A stretch of 64,000 bases of DNA from Nitrospirota bacterium (GTDB taxonomy: Bacteria; Nitrospirota; Thermodesulfovibrionia; Thermodesulfovibrionales; UBA6898). Every line of letters begins with the position of its first letter. Position 1 is the stretch's first letter. Of the stretch, positions 40,752 through 49,381 are shown piece by piece. The stretch spans positions 1 to 64,000 of the forward strand of contig JACRHC010000027.1 in assembly GCA_016217675.1 (NCBI GenBank). The letters are read 5' to 3'. The translations under genes and the position numbers were made by a program. The notes under the pieces were generated by a model. That model worked only from the letters and a program-made list of their open reading frames with translations, was not told the DNA's origin and made no database searches.

Positions 40752-41852
40752 TCACGAGCTGAAGATGCTCACTTTTTTCAGCGCTCGGATGAAATTCTCC
40801 ACAAGAAGGGGATTAAAATCCTTGCCTGCCGAGTCGTTCAAAAGGCCGACAATGACCGGGACATCGAGGGCTTTCCTGTATGGACGGTCTGTTCTGAGGG
40901 CATCGAAAAAGTCTGATATGGAGATGATCTGACTTATGATATGCTGCGTCCTGCCCTTTCTCCGGGTTGCCGGATATCCCAGGCCATTGAACTTCATGTG
41001 GTGCTCATAGGCAGCGACAAGGGCATATTTGGGAATGTCAGGGAGTGTGGCAAGATACATGGCTCCATAGACAGGGTGCTTCTTCATCTCTACCCACTCG
41101 TCGTCGTTGAGCTTTGCCTCTTTCTCGAGCACAGTTGCAGGTACAAACATCTTGCCGATATCATGGAGAAGTCCTGCCATGCCAATGTCATGGAGGAGGT
41201 CGTGTTTCACCCCAAGGGTCTCTGCCTGAAAAATAGACAGCACAGCCACATTATTGTTGTGCGCATAGGTATATTCACTGTGCGCTTTAATTGGACTTAC
41301 TACCTTCAGTACATTGGCCTCCTGCTTAAGGGTTGTTATAAAGCTGACCACCACATCTTCAAGCCCTACCATATCGAGCCGTTTAAACCGGGAAACCCCC
41401 TGATATACCTCTTTCACCTTTTCGATATTCTCGTTCATGACCGCCCCGATATCACCACCACCCCCACCGCCAAGCTTCACCTCGATGATACCTGAACTAA
41501 TGTGAGCATAGGTGCCGGTAATCCTGTCAGAAAGGGCAATCTCCGCTATAAAATCCTTCAGTTCCGCTGCTGTCACGCCCCGGGAGATAACAACCTTGTC
41601 TATCCCTTTTCTCCTGAGCTTTTTTATAAAGCTGCTCACGTGCATATTTCTTGCCGGAAGGCGCTGCTCGTTAATAACCAGACTGTCACCGAAGAGGGCA
41701 ACACTGAACTTGTCCTCGAAAAAGAGTGAATCAAGGACAGCCACAGCCATCTCAGACAGATGCATGACAGCCGGATGCTCCCGCGTGTAAAGAGAACAGT
41801 TCGAGATTGCTGTCATGACGTCTGATATGAACTCAACGATTTTCTCAGACAC
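40752..41852 (-). CDS. HD-GYP-type phosphodiesterase with an unnamed N-terminal domain
   Basis: A 366-residue protein. The N-terminal ~110 residues (SLYTREHPAVM, GDSLVINEQRLP, RRKGIDKVVISRG) are collinear with the start of the adjacent HEAT protein. From about residue 180 comes an HD-GYP domain with AHNNNVAVLS, LLHDIGKMFVP and KHPVYGAMYL. The GYP region reads HHMKFNGLGYP, with Asn where the common form has Asp. These enzymes degrade cyclic di-GMP. A poly-Gly linker (GGGGGD) follows the N-domain. The GTG start lies 3 nt after the HEAT gene stop. Confidence 0.88.
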   Translation of the reverse strand: MSEKIVEFISDVMTAISNCSLYTREHPAVMHLSEMAVAVLDSLFFEDKFSVALFGDSLVINEQRLPARNMHVSSFIKKLRRKGIDKVVISRGVTAAELKDFIAEIALSDRITGTYAHISSGIIEVKLGGGGGGDIGAVMNENIEKVKEVYQGVSRFKRLDMVGLEDVVVSFITTLKQEANVLKVVSPIKAHSEYTYAHNNNVAVLSIFQAETLGVKHDLLHDIGMAGLLHDIGKMFVPATVLEKEAKLNDDEWVEMKKHPVYGAMYLATLPDIPKYALVAAYEHHMKFNGLGYPATRRKGRTQHIISQIISISDFFDALRTDRPYRKALDVPVIVGLLNDSAGKDFNPLLVENFIRALKKVSIFSS

Positions 41853-41855
41853 TGT

Positions 41856-44018
41856 TCATTTCCCTCTCTGCTCCCCTGTATGCAAGGACATAAGGAGCTT
41901 CTCACTCAAGGCATGGATCTCGTCATTGCGCGAGCCAATGCCATACTCTATGAGTTTTCTGACAGACTCCAGGGGATAGTTTTCGAGCGATCTGAATATC
42001 TCCACCTTCAACCCCTCCAGGTCACCTTTGTAAAAGAGGGCCCTCGCATGACATATTTTTTCAAGCGTTTCAACTGCCCTCACATCGCCTATCTCACCAA
42101 GCGCCCTGACAATATCAGTCTTGTAATAGGCCTCTGTTCCAAAGAGATCGCGCTTTTCCAGATATGTCATCAGATACGGCACCGCCTCTTTCACCCGGTA
42201 GATGCCGGCAAGCCGTATGGCGCCGGTCCGCACATCCTGGACATCGCTTTGGAGGCGTGCCCGCAGCTGGGGCAGGGCGTCCAGCGTCTTGAAATGCAGA
42301 AGCGTACGCAATGCCTCCATGCTGATATTACTATTCTCATGCTTCAGGAACTTCCGGATCTTTTCAAGTTCCTGTTTGCCGTTGCAATCGCGGATGAGGC
42401 AGATCATGTTCCTCACGACAAACCAGCGGCTGTCATTGAGCCTCTTGACAGCCGCGGGAATCACATCGCTTCCTATTGCCTCAAGCACGGAGAGTAAAAA
42501 TTTTCTCATGCTTGCATCTTTCTCCTCAGCGAGAAGATCAAAAAGCGGGGTAATAATAGTCCGTCGCAATGCCCTGGCGAGCCTGATCGCTCCGTCGCGG
42601 TCCTTTCTTCCCCATAGCCTGAAGGCTTCAACAAGCTTTGCGATGAACTCTTCGGAATGAAAAAAATAGTCCACAATACTTGATGCCTCGTTCTTGAATC
42701 TCCCGCTGAGAGCATGAGTAATGAGGGTGTTATACGTATCCAGGATCTCCTCAAAACGGCCGGTCTCGGTAAAAATGTTCATGAACTCAGAAAGCTTTGT
42801 AATGAGTATCAGGTAGTCCTCCGGCTTCAGATAGTCCTCATGCAGGAGTTCAAGCATGATCTCAAGGGCCTCTTTGTCAAGCGCCTCTTCCTCACATTCC
42901 TTTCTGAAACGGATAAATTTTGTATTATCCTCTGGCTTGACTTCGAGCATGCGCTCAAGCTCCCGCTGGTATTCCTTCCCGACAAAGGAATGGAAATGGT
43001 CCTCGCCGAAGAGTTTGATCACTTCCTCGCCAAGCTCAATATCGTGGAGGACCGCGGTATCGTTATAGAAAAAATCAAAGTGCCCCAACTTCCCCTTCTT
43101 GATCGAGGAAAGCTTATCGATCAGGTTCTTCAGGGTCGTCGGAATAATCGAAGAATTCTCGGTCAGGAGTTCCGCGATCTTTTCAAAACCCTCGGGGGTC
43201 ATGCCGTTGATGATCGTCTCAACATCCCCGATATCTTCCGTAAGCCTGGAGCCAGCCCTTGAGAGAAACTGCCGCTTGATCTCGGGCTTGAGTCTGTCTA
43301 TAAAGGAGAAGAACTTATTAAACGCCTCCCTGCTGATCTTTGATTCACTCTTTCGCTTGATATAAGCAGTGATGACCCTGTCATAGGACTCATGCCCCGC
43401 CTCATCAGGCAATGCAGAATTGACCATCTCAGCAACTGTTTCAGGCGGAATAGAAAGGATGTCCTGCAGGCCATTCCCCTCCCCAAGCTTCCCCTCAAGA
43501 AGGCCATAGACATAGTCTTCCCAGACATCGCCGCATGCAGTGCCGGACCTCTGGGTGCCCTCAACAAAACAGAAATTCCCGTAGTCAATAGAACTTAGCC
43601 GTATACGGGAGATCTCCTTGTCCGCAAGCTCGACAAGTTCCTTGCCTATGGGTGTATCCTGCGCTGAAATGAGCTCGTGGAGCTTCGTCAGGTCCCTCTG
43701 GCCGAGGCCCAGGGAAAATGTAACTGCCGCGATGCCCTTGGTATGCAGAGTCTGCGCAAACTCCCTGAAAACAGGGTTCCTGCGGTCAAGGGTGTATTCA
43801 TCCACAATAAGTGCATCTTTGGCAATGCCAAGGGTGATCTCGGCCCTTATCTCAAAGAGCTTCTGCAGATGCTCGAAAGCCCTTCCGATAGATATCCTGA
43901 CAATAGGGTGCTCAGGCGGGTATAAGCCGACACTGCGGCGCGAGATGTTCAGCTCAATAACAGCGTCTGAAAGCAGTTTTGCATCAAGGGGAAGTTTTTC
44001 CTGTTTCTCTTCCGGCAT
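41856..44018 (-). CDS. HEAT-repeat protein sharing an N-terminal domain with its HD-GYP neighbour
   Basis: A 720-residue soluble protein. Residues ~15-125 (VGLYPPEHPIVRI, KDALIVDEYTLD, LHTKGIAAVTFSLG) align with the HD-GYP protein: LYxxEHP, the D-x-L/V-DE block 32 residues on, and KGI 26 residues later. The middle is helical. The C-terminal ~250 residues hold HEAT-like repeats (AVKRLNDSRWFVVRNMICLI, RARLQSDVQDVRTGAIRLAG, DIVRALGEIGDVRAVETLEK). It looks like a scaffold for the HD-GYP enzyme, made from one mRNA (3-nt gap). No catalytic motif is seen. Confidence 0.82.
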   Translation of the reverse strand: MPEEKQEKLPLDAKLLSDAVIELNISRRSVGLYPPEHPIVRISIGRAFEHLQKLFEIRAEITLGIAKDALIVDEYTLDRRNPVFREFAQTLHTKGIAAVTFSLGLGQRDLTKLHELISAQDTPIGKELVELADKEISRIRLSSIDYGNFCFVEGTQRSGTACGDVWEDYVYGLLEGKLGEGNGLQDILSIPPETVAEMVNSALPDEAGHESYDRVITAYIKRKSESKISREAFNKFFSFIDRLKPEIKRQFLSRAGSRLTEDIGDVETIINGMTPEGFEKIAELLTENSSIIPTTLKNLIDKLSSIKKGKLGHFDFFYNDTAVLHDIELGEEVIKLFGEDHFHSFVGKEYQRELERMLEVKPEDNTKFIRFRKECEEEALDKEALEIMLELLHEDYLKPEDYLILITKLSEFMNIFTETGRFEEILDTYNTLITHALSGRFKNEASSIVDYFFHSEEFIAKLVEAFRLWGRKDRDGAIRLARALRRTIITPLFDLLAEEKDASMRKFLLSVLEAIGSDVIPAAVKRLNDSRWFVVRNMICLIRDCNGKQELEKIRKFLKHENSNISMEALRTLLHFKTLDALPQLRARLQSDVQDVRTGAIRLAGIYRVKEAVPYLMTYLEKRDLFGTEAYYKTDIVRALGEIGDVRAVETLEKICHARALFYKGDLEGLKVEIFRSLENYPLESVRKLIEYGIGSRNDEIHALSEKLLMSLHTGEQRGK

Positions 44019-44178
44019 TCTGTTCCTGGTGTAGCGTTATCAAAATTCAGCTGCAGCTTGATTATATCATGCAATTTCGGAATAGCAACAGAAGGTCCGG
44101 CCCAGGTTCACCGCCCTTGAAATTCATTACGCAAGCATAACCGAAAGAGGCTATTTGAAGCCTGGATGGAGTATAATA

Positions 44179-44270
44179 ATCAGCGTTCAGCGGTCAGCAG
44201 GTCAGAATAATTCCCTGGCAGTCAATCCGCATAATCATTAAATTCTGTCTCCTGAATTCTGGATGCTGAA
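44179..44270. repeat. inverted pair of heptanucleotide arrays upstream of purD
   Basis: Left: ATCAGCG TTCAGCG GTCAGCA then GTCAGAA (44179-44207). Right: TTCTGTC TCCTGAA TTCTGGA TGCTGAA (44243-44270), the complement of TTCAGCA-like units. They lie in the 273-nt spacer between the divergent HEAT gene and purD, directly after a TATAAT (44173-44178). Confidence 0.78.
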
Positions 44271-44291
44271 TTCTCCGATGGGGGTAGTGTT

Positions 44292-45566
44292 ATGAAAGTA
44301 CTGGTAATCGGCAGCGGGGGAAGGGAACACGCAATATGCTGGAAACTTTCCCAGAGCAGGTCAGTTGACAAGATCTATTGCTGCCCCGGCAATGCCGGCA
44401 TCGCTCAGATCGCGGAATGCATTTCTGTCAATCAGAACGATTTTCAGGCGCTCCTCGATTTCGTCAAGTATGAATGGATCGATCTCACGATCGTTGGGCC
44501 GGAAGACCCTCTGTCCAGAGGCATTGTCGATCTTTTTCAAAAAGAGGGCAGAAGAATCCTCGGACCGACAAAGGCAGCTGCGCAGCTCGAATCGAGCAAG
44601 GTCTTCTGTAAGGACCTTTTGAAATCCCACGGCATACCCACTGCTGAGTACAAAACCTTTACCTCCTATATCCATGCAGAAGAGCATGTGCGCTTTAAGG
44701 GTGCCCCTATTGTGATAAAAGCTGACGGCCTTGCTGCAGGCAAAGGCGTTTTTATTGCCTCTACCGTGGAGGAAGCTCTTGACGCCCTCAGGGTGATCAT
44801 GAAGGATAAGGCTTTTGGAGAGGCCGGGGAGAGAGTGATCATAGAAGACTGCCTGCAGGGCGAGGAGGCTTCTTACATGGCATTCACTGACGGCAAGACC
44901 ATTGTGCCGATGGTAAGCTCCCAGGACCACAAGAGGATCTTTGACGACGACAAGGGACTGAATACCGGCGGCATGGGGGCATACAGCCCTGCTCCGGTTA
45001 TAACACCTGAAATCGAAAAAATCGTCATGACAAAGATACTTGAACCCACGGTCAGGGCGCTCCGTTCAGAAGGCATCATCTATAAGGGTATCCTCTATGC
45101 CGGGCTTATGATCCACAATGGCATGCCCTCTGTGCTTGAATACAATTGCAGACTTGGGGATCCGGAAACGCAGCCCGTGCTCTCAAGGCTCAAGACCGAT
45201 TTCATGGAACTCGCCATGGCAATAGCTGAAGAGCGTCTCGCTGATATCACTATTGAGTGGATGCCTGATCCGGCGGTATGTGTTGTAGTTTCCTCAGGGG
45301 GCTATCCAGGCAATTATCGCAAAGGCGATGTTATTACCGGTATTGATGCGGCAAACATGCTCGAAGGTGTCCAGGTCTTCCATGCCGGCACCGCCTTTAA
45401 GGAGAACGAAATCGTTACTTCAGGCGGAAGAGTACTTGGCGTAACAGCAACCGGCAAGGATATTGCGACAGCAAAAGCACGAGCCTATGAAGCTGTTCAA
45501 AAGATCCATTTCGATGGCATGCATTACCGCAAGGACATTGCCGACAGGGCATTGAAAAAACAGTAA
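44292..45566 (+). CDS. purD: phosphoribosylamine-glycine ligase
   Basis: A 424-residue ATP-grasp enzyme joining glycine to phosphoribosylamine, step 2 of purine synthesis. Seen: MKVLVIGSGGREHAICWKLS, VGPEDPLSRGIVD, KADGLAAGKGVFIA, GEEASYMAFTDG, NTGGMGAYSPAPV, and LEYNCRLGDPETQPVL. The stop codon lies inside a heptanucleotide array that fills the spacer to purE. It probably forms an operon with purE and the DUF89 gene. Confidence 0.97.
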   Translation: MKVLVIGSGGREHAICWKLSQSRSVDKIYCCPGNAGIAQIAECISVNQNDFQALLDFVKYEWIDLTIVGPEDPLSRGIVDLFQKEGRRILGPTKAAAQLESSKVFCKDLLKSHGIPTAEYKTFTSYIHAEEHVRFKGAPIVIKADGLAAGKGVFIASTVEEALDALRVIMKDKAFGEAGERVIIEDCLQGEEASYMAFTDGKTIVPMVSSQDHKRIFDDDKGLNTGGMGAYSPAPVITPEIEKIVMTKILEPTVRALRSEGIIYKGILYAGLMIHNGMPSVLEYNCRLGDPETQPVLSRLKTDFMELAMAIAEERLADITIEWMPDPAVCVVVSSGGYPGNYRKGDVITGIDAANMLEGVQVFHAGTAFKENEIVTSGGRVLGVTATGKDIATAKARAYEAVQKIHFDGMHYRKDIADRALKKQ

Positions 45567-45647
45567 AGGGTGAAAAGTAATGAGTCAGGAATAAACACGA
45601 GCTGCCTCGATCCTTTTTCTCATCACTCATTACTGATTACTCATCAC
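45563..45647. repeat. inverted pair of heptanucleotide arrays between purD and purE
   Basis: Left: GTAAAGG GTGAAAA GTAATGA GTCAGGA (45563-45590), which includes the purD stop. Right: TCATCAC TCATTAC TGATTAC TCATCAC (45620-45647), the complement of GTGATGA/GTAATGA units. It ends 20 nt before the purE ATG. Confidence 0.82.
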
Positions 45648-45667
45648 TGGTTTAAGGGAGGAAAATC

Positions 45668-46165
45668 ATGAAACCAAAAGTCCTGATCATTATGGGAAGC
45701 GACTCTGATCTGCCTGTTATGGAAGAGACTGCAAAAGTCCTCGCTGATTTCAATATACCCTGCTCCATGACTGTGGCCTCTGCTCACAGGACCCCCCAGA
45801 GGACAGCCAGTGTCATAAGGGATGCGGAGAAAAAGGGGGTTGAAGTTATCATCGGCGCAGCAGGCATGGCAGCTCACCTGCCCGGAGTAATCGCATCCCA
45901 CACCGTGCTGCCGGTGATCGGCGTACCGCTCGATGCCTCTTCACTTAACGGCATGGATGCCCTCCTCAGCATTGTGCAGATGCCTCCGGGCATACCGGTA
46001 GCAACCGTCTCGATCGGTAAGGCAGGTGCAAAGAACGCCGCCATCCTTGCTGCACAGATCCTTGCCAGAAAAGATCCGCAACTGACCCAAAAACTACTTG
46101 ATCACCGGAAGAAGATGGCAAAGGAAGTTGAGGAAAAAGCGCGAAAGGTAGAAAAAAAGAGATAA
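45668..46165 (+). CDS. purE: N5-carboxyaminoimidazole ribonucleotide mutase
   Basis: A 165-residue class I PurE. Seen: IIMGSDSDLPVMEETAKVL, VASAHRTPQRT with the catalytic His, GAAGMAAHLPGVIASHT, and LLSIVQMPPGIPVATVSIGK. It converts N5-CAIR to CAIR and needs PurK, which is not in this window. GGGAGG precedes the ATG. Its TAA shares one base with the ATG of the next gene (TAATG). Confidence 0.97.
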   Translation: MKPKVLIIMGSDSDLPVMEETAKVLADFNIPCSMTVASAHRTPQRTASVIRDAEKKGVEVIIGAAGMAAHLPGVIASHTVLPVIGVPLDASSLNGMDALLSIVQMPPGIPVATVSIGKAGAKNAAILAAQILARKDPQLTQKLLDHRKKMAKEVEEKARKVEKKR

Positions 46166-47010
46166 TGAAGACCTTCATGCACTGCCTGCCCTGCTTCCTG
46201 AAGCAGACGGTCATTGCCTTGACGCAGTATGGATGCAATGAAGGCACTCAGCAGGCTGTCTTTAGGGACGTGCTTTCGATCATGCAGGATACGGATATGA
46301 GCAAGCCTCCTGCTTATACCACGACACTGATCCACCGGGCGATTCGCAGGGGCATTGCAGGGGACCCTTTTGAGAAGGTCAAACGGGAGTACAACGATAT
46401 CGCGCTGACCCTGTATCCAAGACTCCGGGAACAGGTAAAAAACAGTCCTGATCCTCTCAGGACGGCATCACGGCTTGCCATTGCAGGCAACATTATAGAC
46501 TTCGGCATATTCACAAGCATTGATATCGAAAAATCAGTTGCCCAGTCCCTGAGATCTGAGATAGCGGTGGATGATTATGATGCCTTCCTTCAGGACCTTC
46601 CTTCTGCCAGGGAAATCCTTTATCTGCTGGATAATGCGGGCGAGATCGTATTTGACAGGCTCCTGATAGAGGAGCTCATGCTTAGAGGCAAAACGGTCAA
46701 GGCAGTGGTAAAGGGGTCGGCAGTCTTGAATGACGTTACTCAAGAGGATGCTGTCCAGGTCGGTCTTGATGCCGTATGCGAGGTCATTGACAACGGCTCT
46801 GACGCGATCGGCACAATACTGCCCTGGACAGCATCCGGATTTCAAAAGGAATTTGAGAAAGCAGAGCTTATTATCAGTAAAGGACAGGGAAATTTCGAAA
46901 CGCTCTTTGGAACTGCAAAAAGGACCTACTTCCTCTTTCAGTCAAAATGCGACGTGGTTTCCAGGGAATTGGGACTTCCCGTCTGCTCTATGCTCTTTAG
47001 GAAATCCTGA
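46165..47010 (+). CDS. DUF89/ARMT1-like protein (damage-control phosphatase family)
   Basis: A 281-residue protein of the DUF89 family, type with the N-terminal CxxC (HCLPCFLKQ, Cys7 and Cys10). Later blocks are LYLLDNAGEIVFDRLLIEEL with the metal-binding Asp/Asn, VVKGSAVLNDVTQEDA, and LIISKGQGNFETLFG. Members are metal-dependent phosphatases that remove damaged sugar phosphates or nucleotides. Tight coupling to purE (1-nt overlap) suggests a substrate in purine or ribose-phosphate metabolism, which is inference. Confidence 0.88.
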   Translation: MKTFMHCLPCFLKQTVIALTQYGCNEGTQQAVFRDVLSIMQDTDMSKPPAYTTTLIHRAIRRGIAGDPFEKVKREYNDIALTLYPRLREQVKNSPDPLRTASRLAIAGNIIDFGIFTSIDIEKSVAQSLRSEIAVDDYDAFLQDLPSAREILYLLDNAGEIVFDRLLIEELMLRGKTVKAVVKGSAVLNDVTQEDAVQVGLDAVCEVIDNGSDAIGTILPWTASGFQKEFEKAELIISKGQGNFETLFGTAKRTYFLFQSKCDVVSRELGLPVCSMLFRKS

Positions 47011-47050
47011 AGTGCTGATCAGGCTGCCTTAACTGACACTCCTCAGACAG

Positions 47051-47362
47051 TTAGTCTCTGTCTCTTGAGCCGCCCCTGCCGCCTGATCTCTGCCTGAAAC
47101 CGCCTTCTCTCTTCTCCATAGGCTTAGCTTCGTTCACCACAATCGCACGGTCCATGAACTGCTGACCGTTGAACATGGAGATGGCCTTTTGCCCGTCCTC
47201 ATCAGAGACCATCTCAACAAAGCCAAAACCTCTCAACCTGCCTGTTGCATTGTCCTTGATCAGTTTTACGTTCGCCACTTCTCCTGCCTGCGCAAAATGG
47301 TTCTGCAGGTCTTCCTCAGTAGCCCTGAATGAAATGTTCCCAACATACAGTCTCGTACCCAT
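47051..47362 (-). CDS. RRM RNA-binding protein with Arg/Gly-rich tail
   Basis: A 103-residue protein with one RRM (RNP2 LYVGNISF, RNP1 GRLRGFGFVEM) and a C-terminal Arg/Gly tail (GGFRQRSGGRGGSRDRD). AGGAGG lies 5 nt before the ATG at 47362, so an upstream extension of the frame is not used. Such glycine-rich RRM proteins occur in cyanobacteria and many environmental bacteria, often cold-induced, and probably act as RNA chaperones. It is a monocistronic gene. Confidence 0.93.
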   Translation of the reverse strand: MGTRLYVGNISFRATEEDLQNHFAQAGEVANVKLIKDNATGRLRGFGFVEMVSDEDGQKAISMFNGQQFMDRAIVVNEAKPMEKREGGFRQRSGGRGGSRDRD

Positions 47363-47488
47363 GCGTCCTCCTAACGATATAAACCTCCTGAGCACCAACA
47401 GATGCTGTCACAGGATAGCCTAAATATGCCTAATGCCTGAGCTTTTGTCAAGGAATTATTGCGGAACTTCCTAAAGATGACAGGGCTG

Positions 47489-47497
47489 TGCTACCAT
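47489..47497 (+). promoter_or_regulatory. possible extended -10 (TGCTACCAT) of the Sua5 gene
   Basis: TGC-TACCAT ends 5 nt before the ATG at 47503 with no Shine-Dalgarno. It matches the leaderless layout of other genes here, but the hexamer is weaker. Confidence 0.3.
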
Positions 47498-47502
47498 CTC
47501 CC

Positions 47503-48129
47503 ATGGAGATCCTCAGGCCATCTGAATCGGGCATTGACAACGCCATCAGGCGTCTGCGTCAGCTGCTGGACAGCGCAGAGATCATCGCCTATCCCACCGA
47601 GACTTTTTACGGTTTGGGCGTTAAGTATGATCAGGGAGATGCGCTTGAAAGGCTTTACCATATAAAACAGCGTCCTTGTGACAAGGCAATGCCGCTTATT
47701 ATCGGCAGGCCCGGGCTGCTGACGCTTCTGACGCCGGCAATACCTCCTGCAGCGAAAAAGCTCATAGGAAAATTCTGGCCTGGCCCCCTCACCCTTATTT
47801 TTGAGGCTTGCGGCAATCTCTCTCCTTATATAACTGCCGGCACCGGCAAGGTGGCTGTCCGCGTCCCTGGTCCATCCTTTGCACTTGAGCTTGCCAGACA
47901 TCTTGACTATCCTATCACCGCAACAAGCGCCAATATTACCGGCATGCCTCCTGCGGAAACTGCAGATGCGGTCATTGACTATTTTGGCAGTTCGGTAAAT
48001 ACGGTTGTAGACTCTGGAAAGGCACCTGGCAATACCCCTTCCACCATTGTTGATGTGACCGGGGCAGAGATCAGAGTAGTCAGGCAGGGGAAGATTCCGC
48101 AGGAAAAGATCTTCTCTGTTGTTTCCTAA
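47503..48129 (+). CDS. Sua5/YrdC/YciO threonylcarbamoyl-AMP synthase family protein
   Basis: A 208-residue YrdC-domain protein. Seen: IIAYPTETFYGLGV, LYHIKQRPCDKAMPLIIG (the KRP-like motif), FWPGPLTLIFEA, VAVRVPGPSFALEL and ITATSANITGMPPAET. The family makes threonylcarbamoyl-AMP for t6A37 in ANN-decoding tRNAs. The ATG at 47503 is preferred to a GTG five codons upstream. It is convergent with the YwiC-like gene and overlaps it by 4 nt. Confidence 0.9.
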   Translation: MEILRPSESGIDNAIRRLRQLLDSAEIIAYPTETFYGLGVKYDQGDALERLYHIKQRPCDKAMPLIIGRPGLLTLLTPAIPPAAKKLIGKFWPGPLTLIFEACGNLSPYITAGTGKVAVRVPGPSFALELARHLDYPITATSANITGMPPAETADAVIDYFGSSVNTVVDSGKAPGNTPSTIVDVTGAEIRVVRQGKIPQEKIFSVVS

Positions 48130-48827
48130 TATCCGAAGGCCGCAATGAGCAGCAGGAACGCAAAGCCTTTTGCCATCTCGATCCATCCTGTCGCCTGCAG
48201 ACCAACACGGTAAAGGGTCAGTGCAAAGACCAGGTTATCGACCAAGGGCAGAAGAAGGACAGTACGGTAACCCATAAGATAAAAAAAACCGGCTGCCACC
48301 CCCACGTAACAGAACATCACCACCCTGTAGCGAATTTTCTTCCTGAGCTGAATGCGCACGCGGAACACTCCTGCAACAAAGAAGACCGCAATAACGATAA
48401 AGAGGTTCGTGTCCAGACCGCTGCCGACAATCGCCTTTGCTGCAAGAGCGGCGAGTGACAGAAGCACAAAGCCGAGCACCTCGGTAATGATGGCATGTTC
48501 TCCGAATACTTTCAGGGACAGGAGGTATGAGGCGGGGAAGACAGCAAAGGGGAGCAGTGAAAGAAAGTCATACTGTTGATAGAGAGGAAAAAGCAGCGCA
48601 GAGGCAATTAAAATCTGTATTGCAAAGATGATCCCCGGCGCAATACCCTTCTCTGCTGCAGTCCGCATCCAGATCGTAGCCGCCTGTTTGGCATTGATAA
48701 GGAACGCCAGGGCAAAGAAGCCTGCGAAAGCCTTCATATTGACCTGAGGGGCTGCAACAAGGCCTGTCAGGTAGGCCATGGTCATAACGCCCCAGGAACC
48801 GTATTCTTTCAGGAAATATCTATGCAA
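48126..48827 (-). CDS. YwiC-like integral membrane protein
   Basis: A 233-residue protein with about seven hydrophobic segments. The N-terminal LKEYGSWGVMTMAYLTGL resembles the HGAWAM start of the YwiC-like family, whose function is unknown. The start appears to be TTG (48825-48827), because the conserved N-terminus begins four residues later and no in-frame ATG lies nearby upstream. It overlaps the Sua5 gene 3' ends by 4 nt. Confidence 0.65.
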   Translation of the reverse strand: MHRYFLKEYGSWGVMTMAYLTGLVAAPQVNMKAFAGFFALAFLINAKQAATIWMRTAAEKGIAPGIIFAIQILIASALLFPLYQQYDFLSLLPFAVFPASYLLSLKVFGEHAIITEVLGFVLLSLAALAAKAIVGSGLDTNLFIVIAVFFVAGVFRVRIQLRKKIRYRVVMFCYVGVAAGFFYLMGYRTVLLLPLVDNLVFALTLYRVGLQATGWIEMAKGFAFLLLIAAFGY

Positions 48828-48935
48828 TGTTTCATCCCCGCTGCCTCATTATTGACATAGTATCTCAAAAATAACAGCAGGATAAAATGAGCTGGATCAT
48901 ATTTCCCGTGACAAAGAGATATAAGAAAGAATGGT

Positions 48936-49343
48936 TTATTGGAGGCCCTTACCGTTAAAAAATTGAGAATATTGTTTGTCAGTGCCAAGGATATGCTTTA
49001 CGAGCCAGTCTTTCAGAAACCTCAAAAGTTCATCAGGGACCACCGTCTCTCCTATGCTCATCCTTTTCTGAAATCCCAGCACCTGTTCAATAAAGCGGTC
49101 ATGTTCTGCTTCATGTGCCTCGTATCCGGCAAAACCAAATTGTGCCATATAACGCTCTTCCGCCCTGAAGTGGATCGAGGCATAGTCAATAAGATTGTGG
49201 ACCATATCAGCCACTCCGGCATGGTCTGTGCCCTGCTCCATGACTTCACGGAGCTCGTTAATCATGTCAACAATCCGTTTATGATGCTCATCAAATTCCC
49301 GCACATGAACGCTGAATGTATCGTTCCACTCGAGATATGCCAT
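48936..49343 (-). CDS. bacteriohemerythrin
   Basis: A 135-residue hemerythrin with the full di-iron ligand set: WNDTFSVHVREFDEHHKRIV, YASIHFRAEERYM, GYEAHEAEHDRF and DWLVKHILGTDKQY. It binds O2 reversibly and may deliver or scavenge oxygen, or signal it, in microaerophiles and anaerobes. AGGAGG precedes the ATG. It lies 38 nt downstream of the GGDEF gene on the same strand, so oxygen and c-di-GMP signalling may be linked. Confidence 0.96.
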   Translation of the reverse strand: MAYLEWNDTFSVHVREFDEHHKRIVDMINELREVMEQGTDHAGVADMVHNLIDYASIHFRAEERYMAQFGFAGYEAHEAEHDRFIEQVLGFQKRMSIGETVVPDELLRFLKDWLVKHILGTDKQYSQFFNGKGLQ

Positions 49344-49381
49344 AGTTACCTCCTGAACAGGGATGTCCGGGGCAAAGTTAA

